Counted from the first letter of the stretch, positions 36,043 through 45,803 are shown. The stretch: DNA of 64,000 nt from Chloroflexota bacterium (GCA_004297775.1 SCUE01000031.1:1-64000); one strand, 5' to 3'. Translations and numbers: made by a program. Notes: generated by a model from the letters alone, not told the origin.

Positions 36043-38223
36043 ATGCGACTTGTTATTGTCGAGAGTCCGAAGAAGGCTCGAACACTCGCCGGATTCCTCG
36101 GTCGCGACTATCGCGTCGAAGCATCGTTCGGGCACGTTCGCGACCTACCACCGAAGCGCCTCGGGATCGACATCGGCGACAACTTCGCGGCGGAGTGGCT
36201 TCCGGTACCCCGCGCCGCCGCTAGGATCACGGCCCTGCGGCGCGACGTGCGACAGGCCGAGCGCGTCATCCTGGCGACGGACCCAGATCGCGAGGGTGAG
36301 GCGATCGCCTGGCATCTGGCCGAGAGCCTCGGGCTGCGATCGGCCGAGCGCGTCACGTTCCACGCGATTACGGCGCGGGCGGTGACCGAGGCTTTCAAGT
36401 CACCGCGAGCGCTCGACACTCGTCTGGTCGAAGCACAGCAGGCTCGACGGGTGCTCGATCGGTTGGTCGGCTACCAGGTCTCGCCGTTGCTGTGGAAGAA
36501 AATCGCCCGTGGCACATCGGCGGGTCGGGTTCAATCGGTGGCTCTGCGTCTGATCGTCGATCGCGAGCGGGAGATCGAGGCCTTTCGGCCGGAGCCGTAC
36601 TGGACCATCGACGTGACGCTGCGCACACGCGACGACCGCCCGCACTCTCCCTTCGTCGCGCGCGTCACCCGCGTCGGACCGGACGAGGCGCCGCTCCGGG
36701 CCGCGGACGCGACGGAAGGCGCCGTCGCCGATCTGAAAGGCGCGGCCTACGCGGTCGAGAGCGTCGACGAGACGACCGCCGAACGCTCTCCACCACCGCC
36801 GTATACGACCAGCTCGCTCCAACAGGTCGCGTCGCATCGCTTGAGATGGTCCGGCAAGAAGACGATGAGCGTCGCGCAGAGCCTCTACGAGGCCGGGTTG
36901 ATCACCTACCACCGCACCGACGCGGTGCGTGTCGAGCCCGAAGCGGTCGCGGCGGCCCGGGCCACGATCGCGGAACGGTTCGGTCAGCGCTACCTGGCGG
37001 CGTCACCGCGACAGTACGCGACGCGCGGCACGCACGCTCAGGAAGCGCACGAGGCGATCCGCCCGACTGACCCTGGAAGCGCGCCCGACGCGCAATCGCG
37101 TCTCGCGGCCGACGACCGCGCTCTGTACCAGGTCATCTGGCAGCGTTTCATCGCCAGCCAGATGGCGGCCTCGCGACACGATCAGCGGACGCTCGCGATC
37201 GCGGCGCGCGGGACGGAGCTCTACGCGTTGAAGGCGACGGCTTCACGCCTGGCGTTCGACGGCTACCTTCGCGTCTACGGGGTGGGCGCGGACGACGAGT
37301 CCGCCGGCTCGTCGGGTCGTCGTTCGCGCGGTCGTGGCGCCAAGGCCGGCAGTCCGAGCGATCGAAACGATCCGGGAGACGAGATCGACGATGGCGACGC
37401 GCCGATGCCAACCAACGAATGGCTGCCCGACGTATCGGCCGGTGAACCGCTCGATCGAGTCCGCGTCACCTCGGATCGACATGAAACGCGTCCACCGCCG
37501 AGATTCAGCGAGCCGGCCCTGATTCGCGCGCTCGAGCGCGCCGGTGTCGGGCGTCCTTCGACCTATGCGTCAATCGTCGCGACGTTAGAGGATCGCGCCT
37601 ACGTCGCGCGCGAGAATCGCGTCTTCGTACCGACTGGACTGGGGCGATCGGTCTGCGACTTCGTGGTTGCCTTCTTTCCGACCGTCGCGGATATCGGCTT
37701 CACGGTCGAGATGGAGCAGGGACTGGACGCGATCGCGCGCGGCGAAGCCAGCCAACTGTCGATCCTCAACGCTTTCTATCGCCCGTTCCGTCAGGCGCTT
37801 GACATCGCCGCACGCGCGGCCGTGAGCTTCACGCCGACTGATGGGCCAGCCGTTGGCGTCAGATCGGAAGCCCCGCCGCCGGTGACGCCGAAGCGGCGGC
37901 GTGCGCCGCGGGTTCCGCCGCCCGATCCGCTGACGCGCCGATCGATCCCGCGCGGCAGCGGCCGGCCCGAACCCGAGGCCGTCCGTCCGGTCGGTGAAGC
38001 CTGCCCGCTCTGCGGCAGTCCAATGACCGAGCGACGAGGGCCGTTTTCACGGTTCCTCGGGTGTACCGGATTTCCGCGATGTCGCGGCACGATCAGCCTG
38101 GACGAGCCGGCCGAACCGCCGACAGCCAAGCCCGCGGCGCGAAAACGTCGCGTGGCGCCGCGCGCCGGCGGGACGCGAACTCGCGCGCGCACGACGACGC
38201 GGCCGCGCAAAGCGAAACCGTAG
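36043..38223 (+). CDS. topA: DNA topoisomerase I (type IA)
   Basis: A 726-aa enzyme relaxing negative supercoils. The TOPRIM domain has IVESPKKA (Glu7) and ATDPDREGEAIAWHL (about 78-92). The active-site Tyr is in ITYHRTDAVRVE (Tyr289), where most bacterial enzymes have Met rather than His. A disordered charged insert (about 425-465, SGRRSRGRGAKAG, then acidic) interrupts the later domain. One C4 zinc finger remains near the end (CPLCGSPM, CTGFPRC), followed by a basic Arg/Lys tail. A GATAAT box ends six bases before the ATG. Confidence 0.95.
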   Translation: MRLVIVESPKKARTLAGFLGRDYRVEASFGHVRDLPPKRLGIDIGDNFAAEWLPVPRAAARITALRRDVRQAERVILATDPDREGEAIAWHLAESLGLRSAERVTFHAITARAVTEAFKSPRALDTRLVEAQQARRVLDRLVGYQVSPLLWKKIARGTSAGRVQSVALRLIVDREREIEAFRPEPYWTIDVTLRTRDDRPHSPFVARVTRVGPDEAPLRAADATEGAVADLKGAAYAVESVDETTAERSPPPPYTTSSLQQVASHRLRWSGKKTMSVAQSLYEAGLITYHRTDAVRVEPEAVAAARATIAERFGQRYLAASPRQYATRGTHAQEAHEAIRPTDPGSAPDAQSRLAADDRALYQVIWQRFIASQMAASRHDQRTLAIAARGTELYALKATASRLAFDGYLRVYGVGADDESAGSSGRRSRGRGAKAGSPSDRNDPGDEIDDGDAPMPTNEWLPDVSAGEPLDRVRVTSDRHETRPPPRFSEPALIRALERAGVGRPSTYASIVATLEDRAYVARENRVFVPTGLGRSVCDFVVAFFPTVADIGFTVEMEQGLDAIARGEASQLSILNAFYRPFRQALDIAARAAVSFTPTDGPAVGVRSEAPPPVTPKRRRAPRVPPPDPLTRRSIPRGSGRPEPEAVRPVGEACPLCGSPMTERRGPFSRFLGCTGFPRCRGTISLDEPAEPPTAKPAARKRRVAPRAGGTRTRARTTTRPRKAKP

Positions 38224-38250
38224 GATCGCCGCCGGCAGTGGCCGACCCGG

Positions 38251-39645
38251 CTACAAGGTCAGCGTCGCCTCGTCACCATGGGCGGGAATTCGCACGTCCC
38301 ACCCGAACCGCTCGCGCACGATCTCCGCGAACACGCGACGCGGTTCGTCCTCGCCGTGAGTCAGGAAAAGCGCCCGCGGCGGCTTGGTGAATCCGCCGAG
38401 CCACCGCAACAGTTCGGATTGATCGGCGTGGGCGGAGAATCCACCGAGTGATCGCACCTCGGCGCGAACCGGCACGAATCGGCCGTGCATCTTCAGTTCG
38501 CGTGCGCCGTCGAGGAGGGATCGACCACGCGTGCCCTCGGCCTGGTAGCCGACCAGGAGAACCATATTCCGCTCGTCCGGCAGCCGATTGCGAAGGTGGT
38601 GCAGGACGCGTCCGCCGGTCGCCATGCCGCTCGACGAGATGATGACGGCCGGACCGCTCACGCGGTTGATCGCCATCGACTGATCCCGCGCCGCGGCCAC
38701 GTGCAGGTTCGGATAGTCGAGCGGGGGATGCCCGTTCCGAAGCAGCGTTCGCGACGATTGGTCGTACGTTTCCGGATGCCGCCCGAAGATGCGCGTGGCT
38801 TCGATCGCCATCGGCGAATCGATGTAGACCGGAATCTCCGGGATCACGCCCTCGGCGGCGAGGGAACGAAACTCGTGCAGAAGCGTCTGGGTGCGCCCGA
38901 TCGCGAACGCCGGGATCACCATTACTCCACGTCGGTCGATGACCGCGCGGATCGCGGCGATCAATCCGTCGCGGCCCGATTCGGCGCCGTGGAGTCGATC
39001 GCCGTAGGTCGATTCGCAGAGGATCCAGTCCGCCGCCGGTATGGGCTCGGGATCCTCGATGATGGGCTGACCGTAGCGTCCGACATCGCCCGAGAAGGCG
39101 ACCGTGGTGGCTTCCTCGCCGCCGAGCGAGACCTCGATGTTCACGGAGCCCAAGATGTGGCCAGCGTCGCGGCACATCACCGTGAAGCCGGGGACGATCT
39201 CGAACGACTGCCGATACGGCATCGGTTGCGCGAGCGCCAAGGCGGCCTCGGCATCGTCGGCCGTATAGAGCGGCAGAGCGGGATGATGGCGCGAGAAGCC
39301 GCGCTCGTTGGCGTACTCGGCTTGTTCCTCTTGCAGATGGGCCGAATCCGGCAGTACGAGGCGCAGGAGATCGAGAGTCGGTCGCGTGCCGTAGATCGGT
39401 CCACGAAACCCCGCGCGCGCCAGCGCTGGCAGGAAGGCACAGTGGTCGACGTGGGCGTGAGTCAGAACGACCGCGTCGATCGAGGTCGCATCAAACGGCA
39501 GCGGCTCCCAGTTGCGGAGCCGGATCTCCTTCTTGCCCTGAAACAACCCGAAATCGACCAGGACGCGGCGGCCGGCGTTCTCAACGAGGTAGCGCGAACC
39601 CGTGACAGTGCCGGCGGCGCCGAGGAATCGCAGCCGTGGAGGCAC
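38251..39645 (-). CDS. Beta-CASP metallo-beta-lactamase-fold RNA hydrolase (Ysh1/CPSF73-like)
   Basis: A 464-aa protein with the MBL zinc motif LTHAHVDHCAFLP and later metal ligands in RDAGHILGSV and FSGDVGR. The beta-CASP domain follows (IPAFAIGRTQTLLHE; SSSGMATGGRVLHHL). A C-terminal RNA-specificity motif reads GGFSAHADQSELLRWL. Family members are endo- or exoribonucleases. It starts at a GTG (39645). Divergent from the oxidoreductase at 39667, with a 21-bp gap. Confidence 0.92.
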   Translation of the reverse strand: MPPRLRFLGAAGTVTGSRYLVENAGRRVLVDFGLFQGKKEIRLRNWEPLPFDATSIDAVVLTHAHVDHCAFLPALARAGFRGPIYGTRPTLDLLRLVLPDSAHLQEEQAEYANERGFSRHHPALPLYTADDAEAALALAQPMPYRQSFEIVPGFTVMCRDAGHILGSVNIEVSLGGEEATTVAFSGDVGRYGQPIIEDPEPIPAADWILCESTYGDRLHGAESGRDGLIAAIRAVIDRRGVMVIPAFAIGRTQTLLHEFRSLAAEGVIPEIPVYIDSPMAIEATRIFGRHPETYDQSSRTLLRNGHPPLDYPNLHVAAARDQSMAINRVSGPAVIISSSGMATGGRVLHHLRNRLPDERNMVLLVGYQAEGTRGRSLLDGARELKMHGRFVPVRAEVRSLGGFSAHADQSELLRWLGGFTKPPRALFLTHGEDEPRRVFAEIVRERFGWDVRIPAHGDEATLTL

Positions 39646-39666
39646 GGCAGGTTAGCATAGTGTCTC

Positions 39667-40779
39667 ATGGGAGGGGTCGTGGAGCCGTTGCGAATTGGGC
39701 TGGTTGGCCTTGGCACGATGGGTCGAGGGCACCTTGAGAAGAGCCGGGATTTAGTCGACGCCCGAATCGTCGCCGTGGCCGACATCGTCGATCGCGCCGT
39801 CGCCGAGGCGAAAGAGAAGTACGACGTTGTCGGATTCGGTGGTCACCAGGAAATGATCGACTCCGGAACGATCGAAGCGATCCTGATTGCGACGCCGCAT
39901 CCGTTCCACGCTCCGATCGCGATCTACGCCGCCCAGCGCCACGTTCACGTGTTGGTCGAGAAGCCGATTGCCGTGACCGTGGCGGAGGCGGACCGCATGG
40001 TCGCGGCCGCGCGGGCGTCCGGCATCACGCTCGGTGTGATGTTCCAGCTACGGACCGACGGGTTGTATCGCCGGGCGAAGGAGATCATCGAGAGCGGTGC
40101 GTTGGGCGACATCTATCGGACGACGCTGATTGCCAGCGCCTGGTACCGGACGCAGGCGTACTATGACTCCGGGGCCTGGCGAGGAACGTGGCGCGACGAA
40201 GGCGGTGGCGTGGTCATGAATCAGGCGCCGCACTCGCTTGACATGTTCACCTGGCTCGGCGGCCGACCGTCGCGCGTGGTTGCCCGCGCCTGGACGCGCG
40301 GCCACCGCGTCGAGGTGGAGGACACGGTCAGCTCGTTGATCGAGTACCCGAACGGGGCAACTGGCTACCTGTATACGACCACCGCGGAATGGCCAGGCGA
40401 GAATCGATTCGAGTTCATCGGCACTCGCGGCAAGCTCGTCATCCTGGACGACACGATTCGGCTGTACCGACTCGATCGGCCGCTCGGCGAGGAGATTCAG
40501 ACCGGCGCGCACTGGGGAAAGCCGACCGGGGCATGGGAGGACATTCCGGTCGAGCGCGGCAACTGGGGGCACGCCGAGGTGACGCGCCGATTCGCGCGGG
40601 CGGTCCGGTCCGGCGAACCGTTGGTTGCCCAGGGTGACGATGGTGTCGCGGCCCTCGAACTGGCGAATGCGCTCCTGCTTTCCGGCTTTCGACGCGTGCC
40701 GGTCGATCTGCCGCTCGATCGCGGCGCGTACGACGCGTTTCTCGAGGAGATGCGCGCGGGCGTCGGAGCACGTCGCTAG
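39667..40779 (+). CDS. Gfo/Idh/MocA family NAD(P)-dependent oxidoreductase
   Basis: A 370-aa protein with an N-terminal Rossmann fold (RIGLVGLGTMGRGHLE), the EKP motif (LVEKPIAVTV) and a C-terminal domain with GGGVVMNQAPHSLDMFTWLGG carrying the family His/Asp. It would oxidise or epimerise a sugar, inositol or related polyol. It starts at the ATG at 39667. The following hydrolase starts two bases after its stop, so they are co-transcribed. Confidence 0.93.
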   Translation: MGGVVEPLRIGLVGLGTMGRGHLEKSRDLVDARIVAVADIVDRAVAEAKEKYDVVGFGGHQEMIDSGTIEAILIATPHPFHAPIAIYAAQRHVHVLVEKPIAVTVAEADRMVAAARASGITLGVMFQLRTDGLYRRAKEIIESGALGDIYRTTLIASAWYRTQAYYDSGAWRGTWRDEGGGVVMNQAPHSLDMFTWLGGRPSRVVARAWTRGHRVEVEDTVSSLIEYPNGATGYLYTTTAEWPGENRFEFIGTRGKLVILDDTIRLYRLDRPLGEEIQTGAHWGKPTGAWEDIPVERGNWGHAEVTRRFARAVRSGEPLVAQGDDGVAALELANALLLSGFRRVPVDLPLDRGAYDAFLEEMRAGVGARR

Positions 40780-40781
40780 CG

Positions 40782-41561
40782 GTGCGGATCACCGTCCTTG
40801 GTTCCGGCACATCGAACGGTGTGCCGGTCATCGGCTGCGACTGCCGTGTCTGTCAGTCCGACGATCCACGCGATCGACGGACCCGGCCCAGCATCGCGAT
40901 CGAAGCCGGCGAGACCACGATCGCGGTCGATACGACGCCCGAACTGCGCCTGCAGTTCCTGGCCAACGGCATTCGCCGGTTGGACGCGGTGGTGTACACG
41001 CACGAGCACGCCGACCACATCTACGGCCTCGATGATGTGCGTGTGTTCAGCATGCGGCGCGGACCGCTGCCGGTCTACGGCCGCGCGCGGGTGCTCGACA
41101 CGCTCCGACGCGCGTTCGCCTACATCTTCAGCGATGCGCTTCCACGCGCTGGCGGCGGTAAACCGAGCCTTGACCTTCGGGTCGTTGACGGGCCATTCGA
41201 GATCCAGGGCGTGCCGTTCGAGCCGATAGTGGTGTGGCACGGCCAGTTGGCGATCGACGCCTATCGCATCGGCGATTTCGCCTACGTGACCGACGTCGGC
41301 CGCATCGATGACGCGTCCATGGATCGACTGCGCGGGCTCGATGTTCTCATTCTGGACGCGCTGCGCGAGGCGCGGCACCCGACGCACTTTTCCCTGGCCG
41401 AGGCGCTCGCGACGATCGAGGATCTGCGGCCTCGGCGCGCGTTCCTGACCCACATCTGCCACGAGATGAAGCACGGCGATTTCGATGGCAAGCTGCCGGC
41501 CGGCGTCGCGTTCGCCTACGACGGCTTGCGCATCGAGATCGACGACCCACCGATCCGTTGA
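40782..41561 (+). CDS. PhnP-like metallo-beta-lactamase-fold hydrolase
   Basis: A 259-aa MBL-fold hydrolase starting at a GTG. The N-terminal TVLGSGTSNGVPVIGCDCRVCQ and the zinc motif YTHEHADHIYGLDD resemble PhnP cyclic phosphodiesterases. Later ligands appear in VWHGQLAIDAYRIGDFAYVTD and FLTHICHEMKH. It could hydrolyse cyclic phosphate or nucleotide esters; the true substrate is unknown. It is downstream of the oxidoreductase and overlaps the small membrane protein gene (TTGA). Confidence 0.88.
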   Translation: MRITVLGSGTSNGVPVIGCDCRVCQSDDPRDRRTRPSIAIEAGETTIAVDTTPELRLQFLANGIRRLDAVVYTHEHADHIYGLDDVRVFSMRRGPLPVYGRARVLDTLRRAFAYIFSDALPRAGGGKPSLDLRVVDGPFEIQGVPFEPIVVWHGQLAIDAYRIGDFAYVTDVGRIDDASMDRLRGLDVLILDALREARHPTHFSLAEALATIEDLRPRRAFLTHICHEMKHGDFDGKLPAGVAFAYDGLRIEIDDPPIR

Positions 41562-41722
41562 ACCGCACACGACTAACGCTGATCGTCGCCGGTCTCGGCT
41601 TGGCGCTGGCCGTCTATCAGGCGCGGATGGTCCGTGAATTCGGATTCGTCGTCTATCTATCGTTGGTCTGTCTCGTGATCATCGCGCTGGCCGCGACGGC
41701 GGTCGCGTTTCGACAGCGGTAG
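41558..41722 (+). CDS. 54-aa small membrane protein, TTG start
   Basis: The frame starts at a TTG overlapping the previous stop codon (TTGA) and runs to a TAG at 41720-41722. It encodes two hydrophobic helices: about 7-20 (LTLIVAGLGLALAV) and about 29-49 (FGFVVYLSLVCLVIIALAAT). Basic residues lie at the start (NRTR), between the helices and at the end (FRQR), as in a helical hairpin with both ends inside. Function unknown. The TTGA coupling and codon use support a real gene. Confidence 0.65.
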   Translation: MNRTRLTLIVAGLGLALAVYQARMVREFGFVVYLSLVCLVIIALAATAVAFRQR

Positions 41723-41773
41723 GCACGTACGGCAAAGCGCCGATCCACGAGCGGCGATTGTACCGCCGATACT

Positions 41774-41802
41774 TTGCCTTCTCGAAGAGCGCGTGGGACA
41801 AT
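41774..41802 (+). promoter_or_regulatory. Possible promoter for the GH-like lipoprotein gene
   Basis: TTGCCT (41774-41779), a 17-bp spacer, then GACAAT (41797-41802). The ATG follows nine bases later, so the leader would be very short. Confidence 0.4.
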
Positions 41803-41811
41803 CAAGAATAT

Positions 41812-43077
41812 ATGTCAACCTGGCCGCTGTCGCGGCGGCGGCTCGTGACGAGCGGATTGGGTGCGATTGGGGCGCTCCTGATCGCCTGCACCGACTCGAC
41901 CCGCCCCCCGACGCCGGTCCCGACTCGGCCACGGCCATCGCCCCAACCGACCGGAGTTGGCGCGCCGATCGCGCCGTATCCAGTTGCTCCGACCGATGTT
42001 GCGCGTGCCCCGACCTCAGGCGCGACGGTCCCCTCGCTTCGACACGGCATGTACTTGCCGAGCATCGGCCAGACTCTACCGACAGTGGTTGCGCCGACCG
42101 CAACGCCCGTGCCGGCGACGCGCGCCCCGGTGGCGCCGATCGCGCCAGCGGGGACGCCGCGGCCCACCGATACGCCACGGCCGACGCCACCGCCAAACCC
42201 AACTCCTGGACCCAGGGCGCCAATCACGAAGATTACGAAGTGGGGTCTGGGCGTCTACCGCGAGAGCAACGAGATCTTCGACGACCTCTACGTTGCGAAA
42301 CCGACCGTGATCCTGCTTATGGATCCGACCGCGGGTTGGGCTCGGCGGATTCGACACACGTTCCCGAAGGCTTTCATCGTGGGGCGGCGCCATTTTGCGG
42401 AAGTGAGGCAGCCGCTCGACAATCCCGGCCCACGTGGGACCGCTTTCGCTGACCTGGTCGCCGATCAGGCGGCTCCACTGAGAGGCGTGGTAGACGCATG
42501 GATGAGCTACAACGAGGCGCTCGGAAGCCAACCGTCCGACGACTACAAGCGGTACAACGAGTTCCAGGTCACGTTCGCGCAGAGACTGCAGGGTACCCAC
42601 GGCGTCGCCGCGATCGCGGCCAACGATGGCTCGGGCGCGATCGATCCGGCGAATTACCCGAAGTACTTCGCCGACGCGATTCGTGCCAGCAAGTACTTCG
42701 GTGTGCATGCGTATTCTCCGCCAGCCAGCAATTCGATGAAGCTCGACGCGGAGTGGAACGCCTTGCGCTATCGCAAGATCAACGCCGAGCTCGAGCGCGC
42801 CGGGATCAAGAACGTCAAGATGGTCATCACGGAGTCGGGACTCGGCGATGGGTGGCTCAACCGGGTCGACGATGTGCAGATGGCCGAGGATTTCTTCTGG
42901 TTCACCGATGAAATGGAGAAGGACCCGTACGTGGTCGGCCACGCGTCGTACGGGCTCTTCGGAGTCGCCGGGGAGGAGTGGAGGCACTTCGACATGAGAG
43001 GTACTGACATCCTCAATCGGATGGGTTACTACGAGCCGCCATCACGACGGCCGCCGACGGCGACTCCGGCGCGATAG
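41812..43077 (+). CDS. Lipoprotein with glycoside-hydrolase-like TIM-barrel domain
   Basis: A 421-aa exported protein. The N-terminus has a Tat-like SRRRLVTSG, a hydrophobic core and a lipobox ending LLIAC. A Pro/Thr-rich linker of about 100 residues follows. The catalytic-type domain starts near ITKWGLGVYRES. A Glu in SYNEALG and another in MVITESGLGDGW are spaced like the acid/base and nucleophile of clan GH-A hydrolases, which is inference. It may act on cell-wall or extracellular glycans. No close family is recognised. Confidence 0.7.
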   Translation: MSTWPLSRRRLVTSGLGAIGALLIACTDSTRPPTPVPTRPRPSPQPTGVGAPIAPYPVAPTDVARAPTSGATVPSLRHGMYLPSIGQTLPTVVAPTATPVPATRAPVAPIAPAGTPRPTDTPRPTPPPNPTPGPRAPITKITKWGLGVYRESNEIFDDLYVAKPTVILLMDPTAGWARRIRHTFPKAFIVGRRHFAEVRQPLDNPGPRGTAFADLVADQAAPLRGVVDAWMSYNEALGSQPSDDYKRYNEFQVTFAQRLQGTHGVAAIAANDGSGAIDPANYPKYFADAIRASKYFGVHAYSPPASNSMKLDAEWNALRYRKINAELERAGIKNVKMVITESGLGDGWLNRVDDVQMAEDFFWFTDEMEKDPYVVGHASYGLFGVAGEEWRHFDMRGTDILNRMGYYEPPSRRPPTATPAR

Positions 43078-43150
43078 GGTCAGCGAACGGTCAGCGCCGC
43101 GGCTAGCCAAACCGATTGGACTAGCATCCGCTCTGCTGAGGGGGTTTTCT

Positions 43151-43939
43151 GTGGAGGAGCGTCTCGTCTATCTCGAGCGAAATGGGCCGGCTGGGACGAT
43201 CGTCCTCAATCAGCCGCGCCGTCACAACGCCTTGCGACTCGAGATGTGGGAGGCGATTCCACCGGCGATCGAGGAACTCGCGGCCGACCCATCCATTCGC
43301 GTGATTGTCTTGCGTGGCGCCGGACGGGATGCGTTCAGCGCCGGCGCCGACATCACCGAGTTCGAGGAAAAGCGCTCGACGCCGGAGAAGGCCAGGACGT
43401 ACATGGGTCGAACGCATCACGCGTTCGATGTCCTGGCGAATTGCCGAAAGCCGACGATCGCGATGATCTACGGCTACTGTATCGGCGGCGGATTCGAACT
43501 CGCGCTCTGCGCCGACGTGCGCGTCGCAGCCGAGAACTCCCAGTTTGGCATCACGCCGGCGCGGTTGGGAATCTCCCTCGGCTGGTCCGACCTGCGAAAT
43601 CTCCTCTGGCTCACTGGCCCGGCCAACGCCAAGGAGATCCTGCTGACGGCCGGACGGTTCAGCGCGGCGCGCATTCGCGAGATGGGGCTTGTCAATCGCG
43701 TCGTCGCGGTCGACGAAGTGGAACCTGAAGTCGCGCGTCTGGCCGACGAAATGGGCTCCGTGTCGCCCGACTCGGTGGCCTGGCTGAAGGAAGCGACCGA
43801 GATCATCATTCGCGATCCCGGCGTGCTGACCGTTCCCGACGCCGAGGCGCGTACCGTTGAACTGTTCGGTGGACGCGACTACCAGGAGGGTGTACGGGCG
43901 TTTCTCGAAAAGCGGAAGCCTCGCTTCGCGCCGCGATGA
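43151..43939 (+). CDS. Enoyl-CoA hydratase/isomerase (crotonase family)
   Basis: A 262-aa crotonase-fold protein with the oxyanion-hole segments FSAGADITEFEE and YGYCIGGGFELALCADVRVA, then FGITPARLGISLGWS. The Glu usually at the second catalytic position is replaced in this segment by Ser/Leu context, so it may be an isomerase or other crotonase member rather than a true hydratase. It starts at a GTG with GAGGGGG about seven bases upstream. No other fatty-acid genes are adjacent. Confidence 0.88.
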   Translation: MEERLVYLERNGPAGTIVLNQPRRHNALRLEMWEAIPPAIEELAADPSIRVIVLRGAGRDAFSAGADITEFEEKRSTPEKARTYMGRTHHAFDVLANCRKPTIAMIYGYCIGGGFELALCADVRVAAENSQFGITPARLGISLGWSDLRNLLWLTGPANAKEILLTAGRFSAARIREMGLVNRVVAVDEVEPEVARLADEMGSVSPDSVAWLKEATEIIIRDPGVLTVPDAEARTVELFGGRDYQEGVRAFLEKRKPRFAPR

Positions 43940-44062
43940 CGCGAGATCGCGATGCAGTCGTGGCCACGGTGATCCCGGCCGCGCCGACTTCGGCGCGGCC
44001 GGAACGTACATCGCGACGAACGGGCGAATCCACGACGAGTTGATGCGGATGCTAGACGGGAT

Positions 44063-44893
44063 CTAGCCGCGGACGGCGCCGGCCGAGATCCCAGCCACGA
44101 CGTAGCGCTGAAGCACGATCGTGATCACAAGAACTGGCAGCGTCACCAGCAAGGCGGCGGCCGCGAGCGCCCCCCAGGCCATTTGCTCGAAGGTGAGCAC
44201 GTTGAACACGGCGACCGGAAGCGTCCGCTGGTCGCGTCCGGCCAGAACCACCGCGAAGATGAAGTTGTTCCAGGAGAAGATGAATGACAATACGCTCGCG
44301 ACGATCATGCCGGGGCGCGCCAACGGCATGGCAACGTGCACAAACGCTTGCCAGAGTGTGCAGCCGTCGGTCAGCGCCGCGTCGTCCAGGTCGGGATGCT
44401 GGCTCTCGAAAAAGCCCAGCATGACCCAGATGACAATCGGCAAACCGATCACGAGGTGGGTGATGATCAGCGCCCAGAGCGTGTTGTTCAGGCCGACGAA
44501 GCGAAAGAGAATGAACCAGGGGATCAGGTAGCTGAGGCCGGGTGTCATTCGCGAGATCAAGATCAGGAATGCGAAATGGTTCGCGCCCGATTTGGCGATG
44601 CCGTAGGCCGCCGGGACACCGAACGCCAGCGAGATCAGAGTCGTGCTCGTGGACACAACGAAGCTGTTCAAGGCGTAGAGCCCAAATGGGCTGCGGCGAA
44701 ACACCTCAGCGAAATTGTCGAGGGTGGGCTGACGGGAGATCAGGATTGGCGGGTTCGCCAGGTTCTCGACGTCCTGTTTGAAGGCCAACGAAAGCATCCA
44801 CAGGAAGACCAGCACAGCTGGACTGACAATGATCAGCACCGAAAGCCATAGCGCGACTCGTCCGATCAGGCGCCGCAATCCGCCTACGACCAT
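44063..44893 (-). CDS. ABC sugar transporter permease, MalG type
   Basis: A 276-aa permease with about six helices. The EAA loop reads DDAALTDGCTLWQAFVHVAMPLARP. It is the third gene of a binding protein-MalF-MalG operon. The ATG at 44893 overlaps the upstream permease stop by ten bases. Confidence 0.93.
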   Translation of the reverse strand: MVVGGLRRLIGRVALWLSVLIIVSPAVLVFLWMLSLAFKQDVENLANPPILISRQPTLDNFAEVFRRSPFGLYALNSFVVSTSTTLISLAFGVPAAYGIAKSGANHFAFLILISRMTPGLSYLIPWFILFRFVGLNNTLWALIITHLVIGLPIVIWVMLGFFESQHPDLDDAALTDGCTLWQAFVHVAMPLARPGMIVASVLSFIFSWNNFIFAVVLAGRDQRTLPVAVFNVLTFEQMAWGALAAAALLVTLPVLVITIVLQRYVVAGISAGAVRG

Positions 44894-45792
44894 AGCGTTC
44901 TCTGTCGGACATACAGCGTCAGGAGTGAGAGGAGCACGATGATGCCGAAGAAGATCACGACGACCGCGGACGCGTAGCCGATGTTGTAGAAGGCAAACGC
45001 CTGGAGGTACAGGAAGATGTTGATCGTCTCCGACGCGGTTCCCGGCCCGCCCTGCGTGATCACGAAGATGGTGTCGAACGCCTTGAGGGCGTCGATCGTG
45101 CGCAGCACGACCGCCACCATAATGAAGGGCATGACGAGCGGTAGGGTGATGTAGCGGAACATCTGCAGCGCGTTCGCGCCATCGATCAGGGCTGACTCAT
45201 ACGGATCGGTCGGGAGCGCGGCCAGGCCGCCGAGAACGATCAGCATCACCAGCGGCGTCCACTGCCACACTTCGACCAGCACGAGCGAAGGTATGACGGT
45301 ATCCTGCGCGAAGACCCAGAGACTCGGCGGCAGTCCCACCATCTCGATCAGGAAGTTGAGTATGCCCTGCTGGGGATGGAACATCATCGTCCAGACAAGC
45401 GCGATGGCGACCGGCGTCGCCATCATGGGCAGGATGAACACCCCGCGCAGGAACCCGCGACCGAAGAACTCGCGGTGAAAGACCATCGCAGCGACCGCGC
45501 CAAAGATCACGGGCAGAATGACCGCGAGGGCCGTGAAATAGAAAGTGCGCCAAATCGCGTTGAGGAACCGGGCGTCGCGCCAGAGCCCGAGGTAGTTCTC
45601 GAGGCCGACGAACTGTTGAGTCGAGGCGACGTGCCAGTCGTGCAGGCTCATCCAGAGCGTGAATACCCACGGAAAGACGATCACGGCCAGGATCACGACG
45701 AGCGCCGGCACGACGAACAGTACGTACTGGGCGCGACGCCCAAAACCGGTCCGCGCGGCCGGTGAGACGGCCGCGCCGGTTACGCGGGCCAT
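44884..45792 (-). CDS. ABC sugar transporter permease, MalF type
   Basis: A 302-aa permease. The EAA loop reads YESALIDGANALQMFRYITLPLVMP. The MalF-type VITQGGPGTASETINIFLYLQAF is typical of sugar permeases. It lies between the solute-binding protein and the MalG partner. No ATPase gene is in the operon, so a shared MsmK-like ATPase is likely. Confidence 0.93.
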   Translation of the reverse strand: MARVTGAAVSPAARTGFGRRAQYVLFVVPALVVILAVIVFPWVFTLWMSLHDWHVASTQQFVGLENYLGLWRDARFLNAIWRTFYFTALAVILPVIFGAVAAMVFHREFFGRGFLRGVFILPMMATPVAIALVWTMMFHPQQGILNFLIEMVGLPPSLWVFAQDTVIPSLVLVEVWQWTPLVMLIVLGGLAALPTDPYESALIDGANALQMFRYITLPLVMPFIMVAVVLRTIDALKAFDTIFVITQGGPGTASETINIFLYLQAFAFYNIGYASAVVVIFFGIIVLLSLLTLYVRQRTLWS

Positions 45793-45803
45793 GACGGGTC
45801 CGC

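Noticed and set aside
43857..44066. Plus-strand frame ending GTYIATNGRIHDELMRMLDGI between the crotonase gene and the ABC operon
   Set aside because: The end looks protein-like and could be a gene remnant. Most of the frame is a shadow of the crotonase gene, there is no start signal and no family is recognised.
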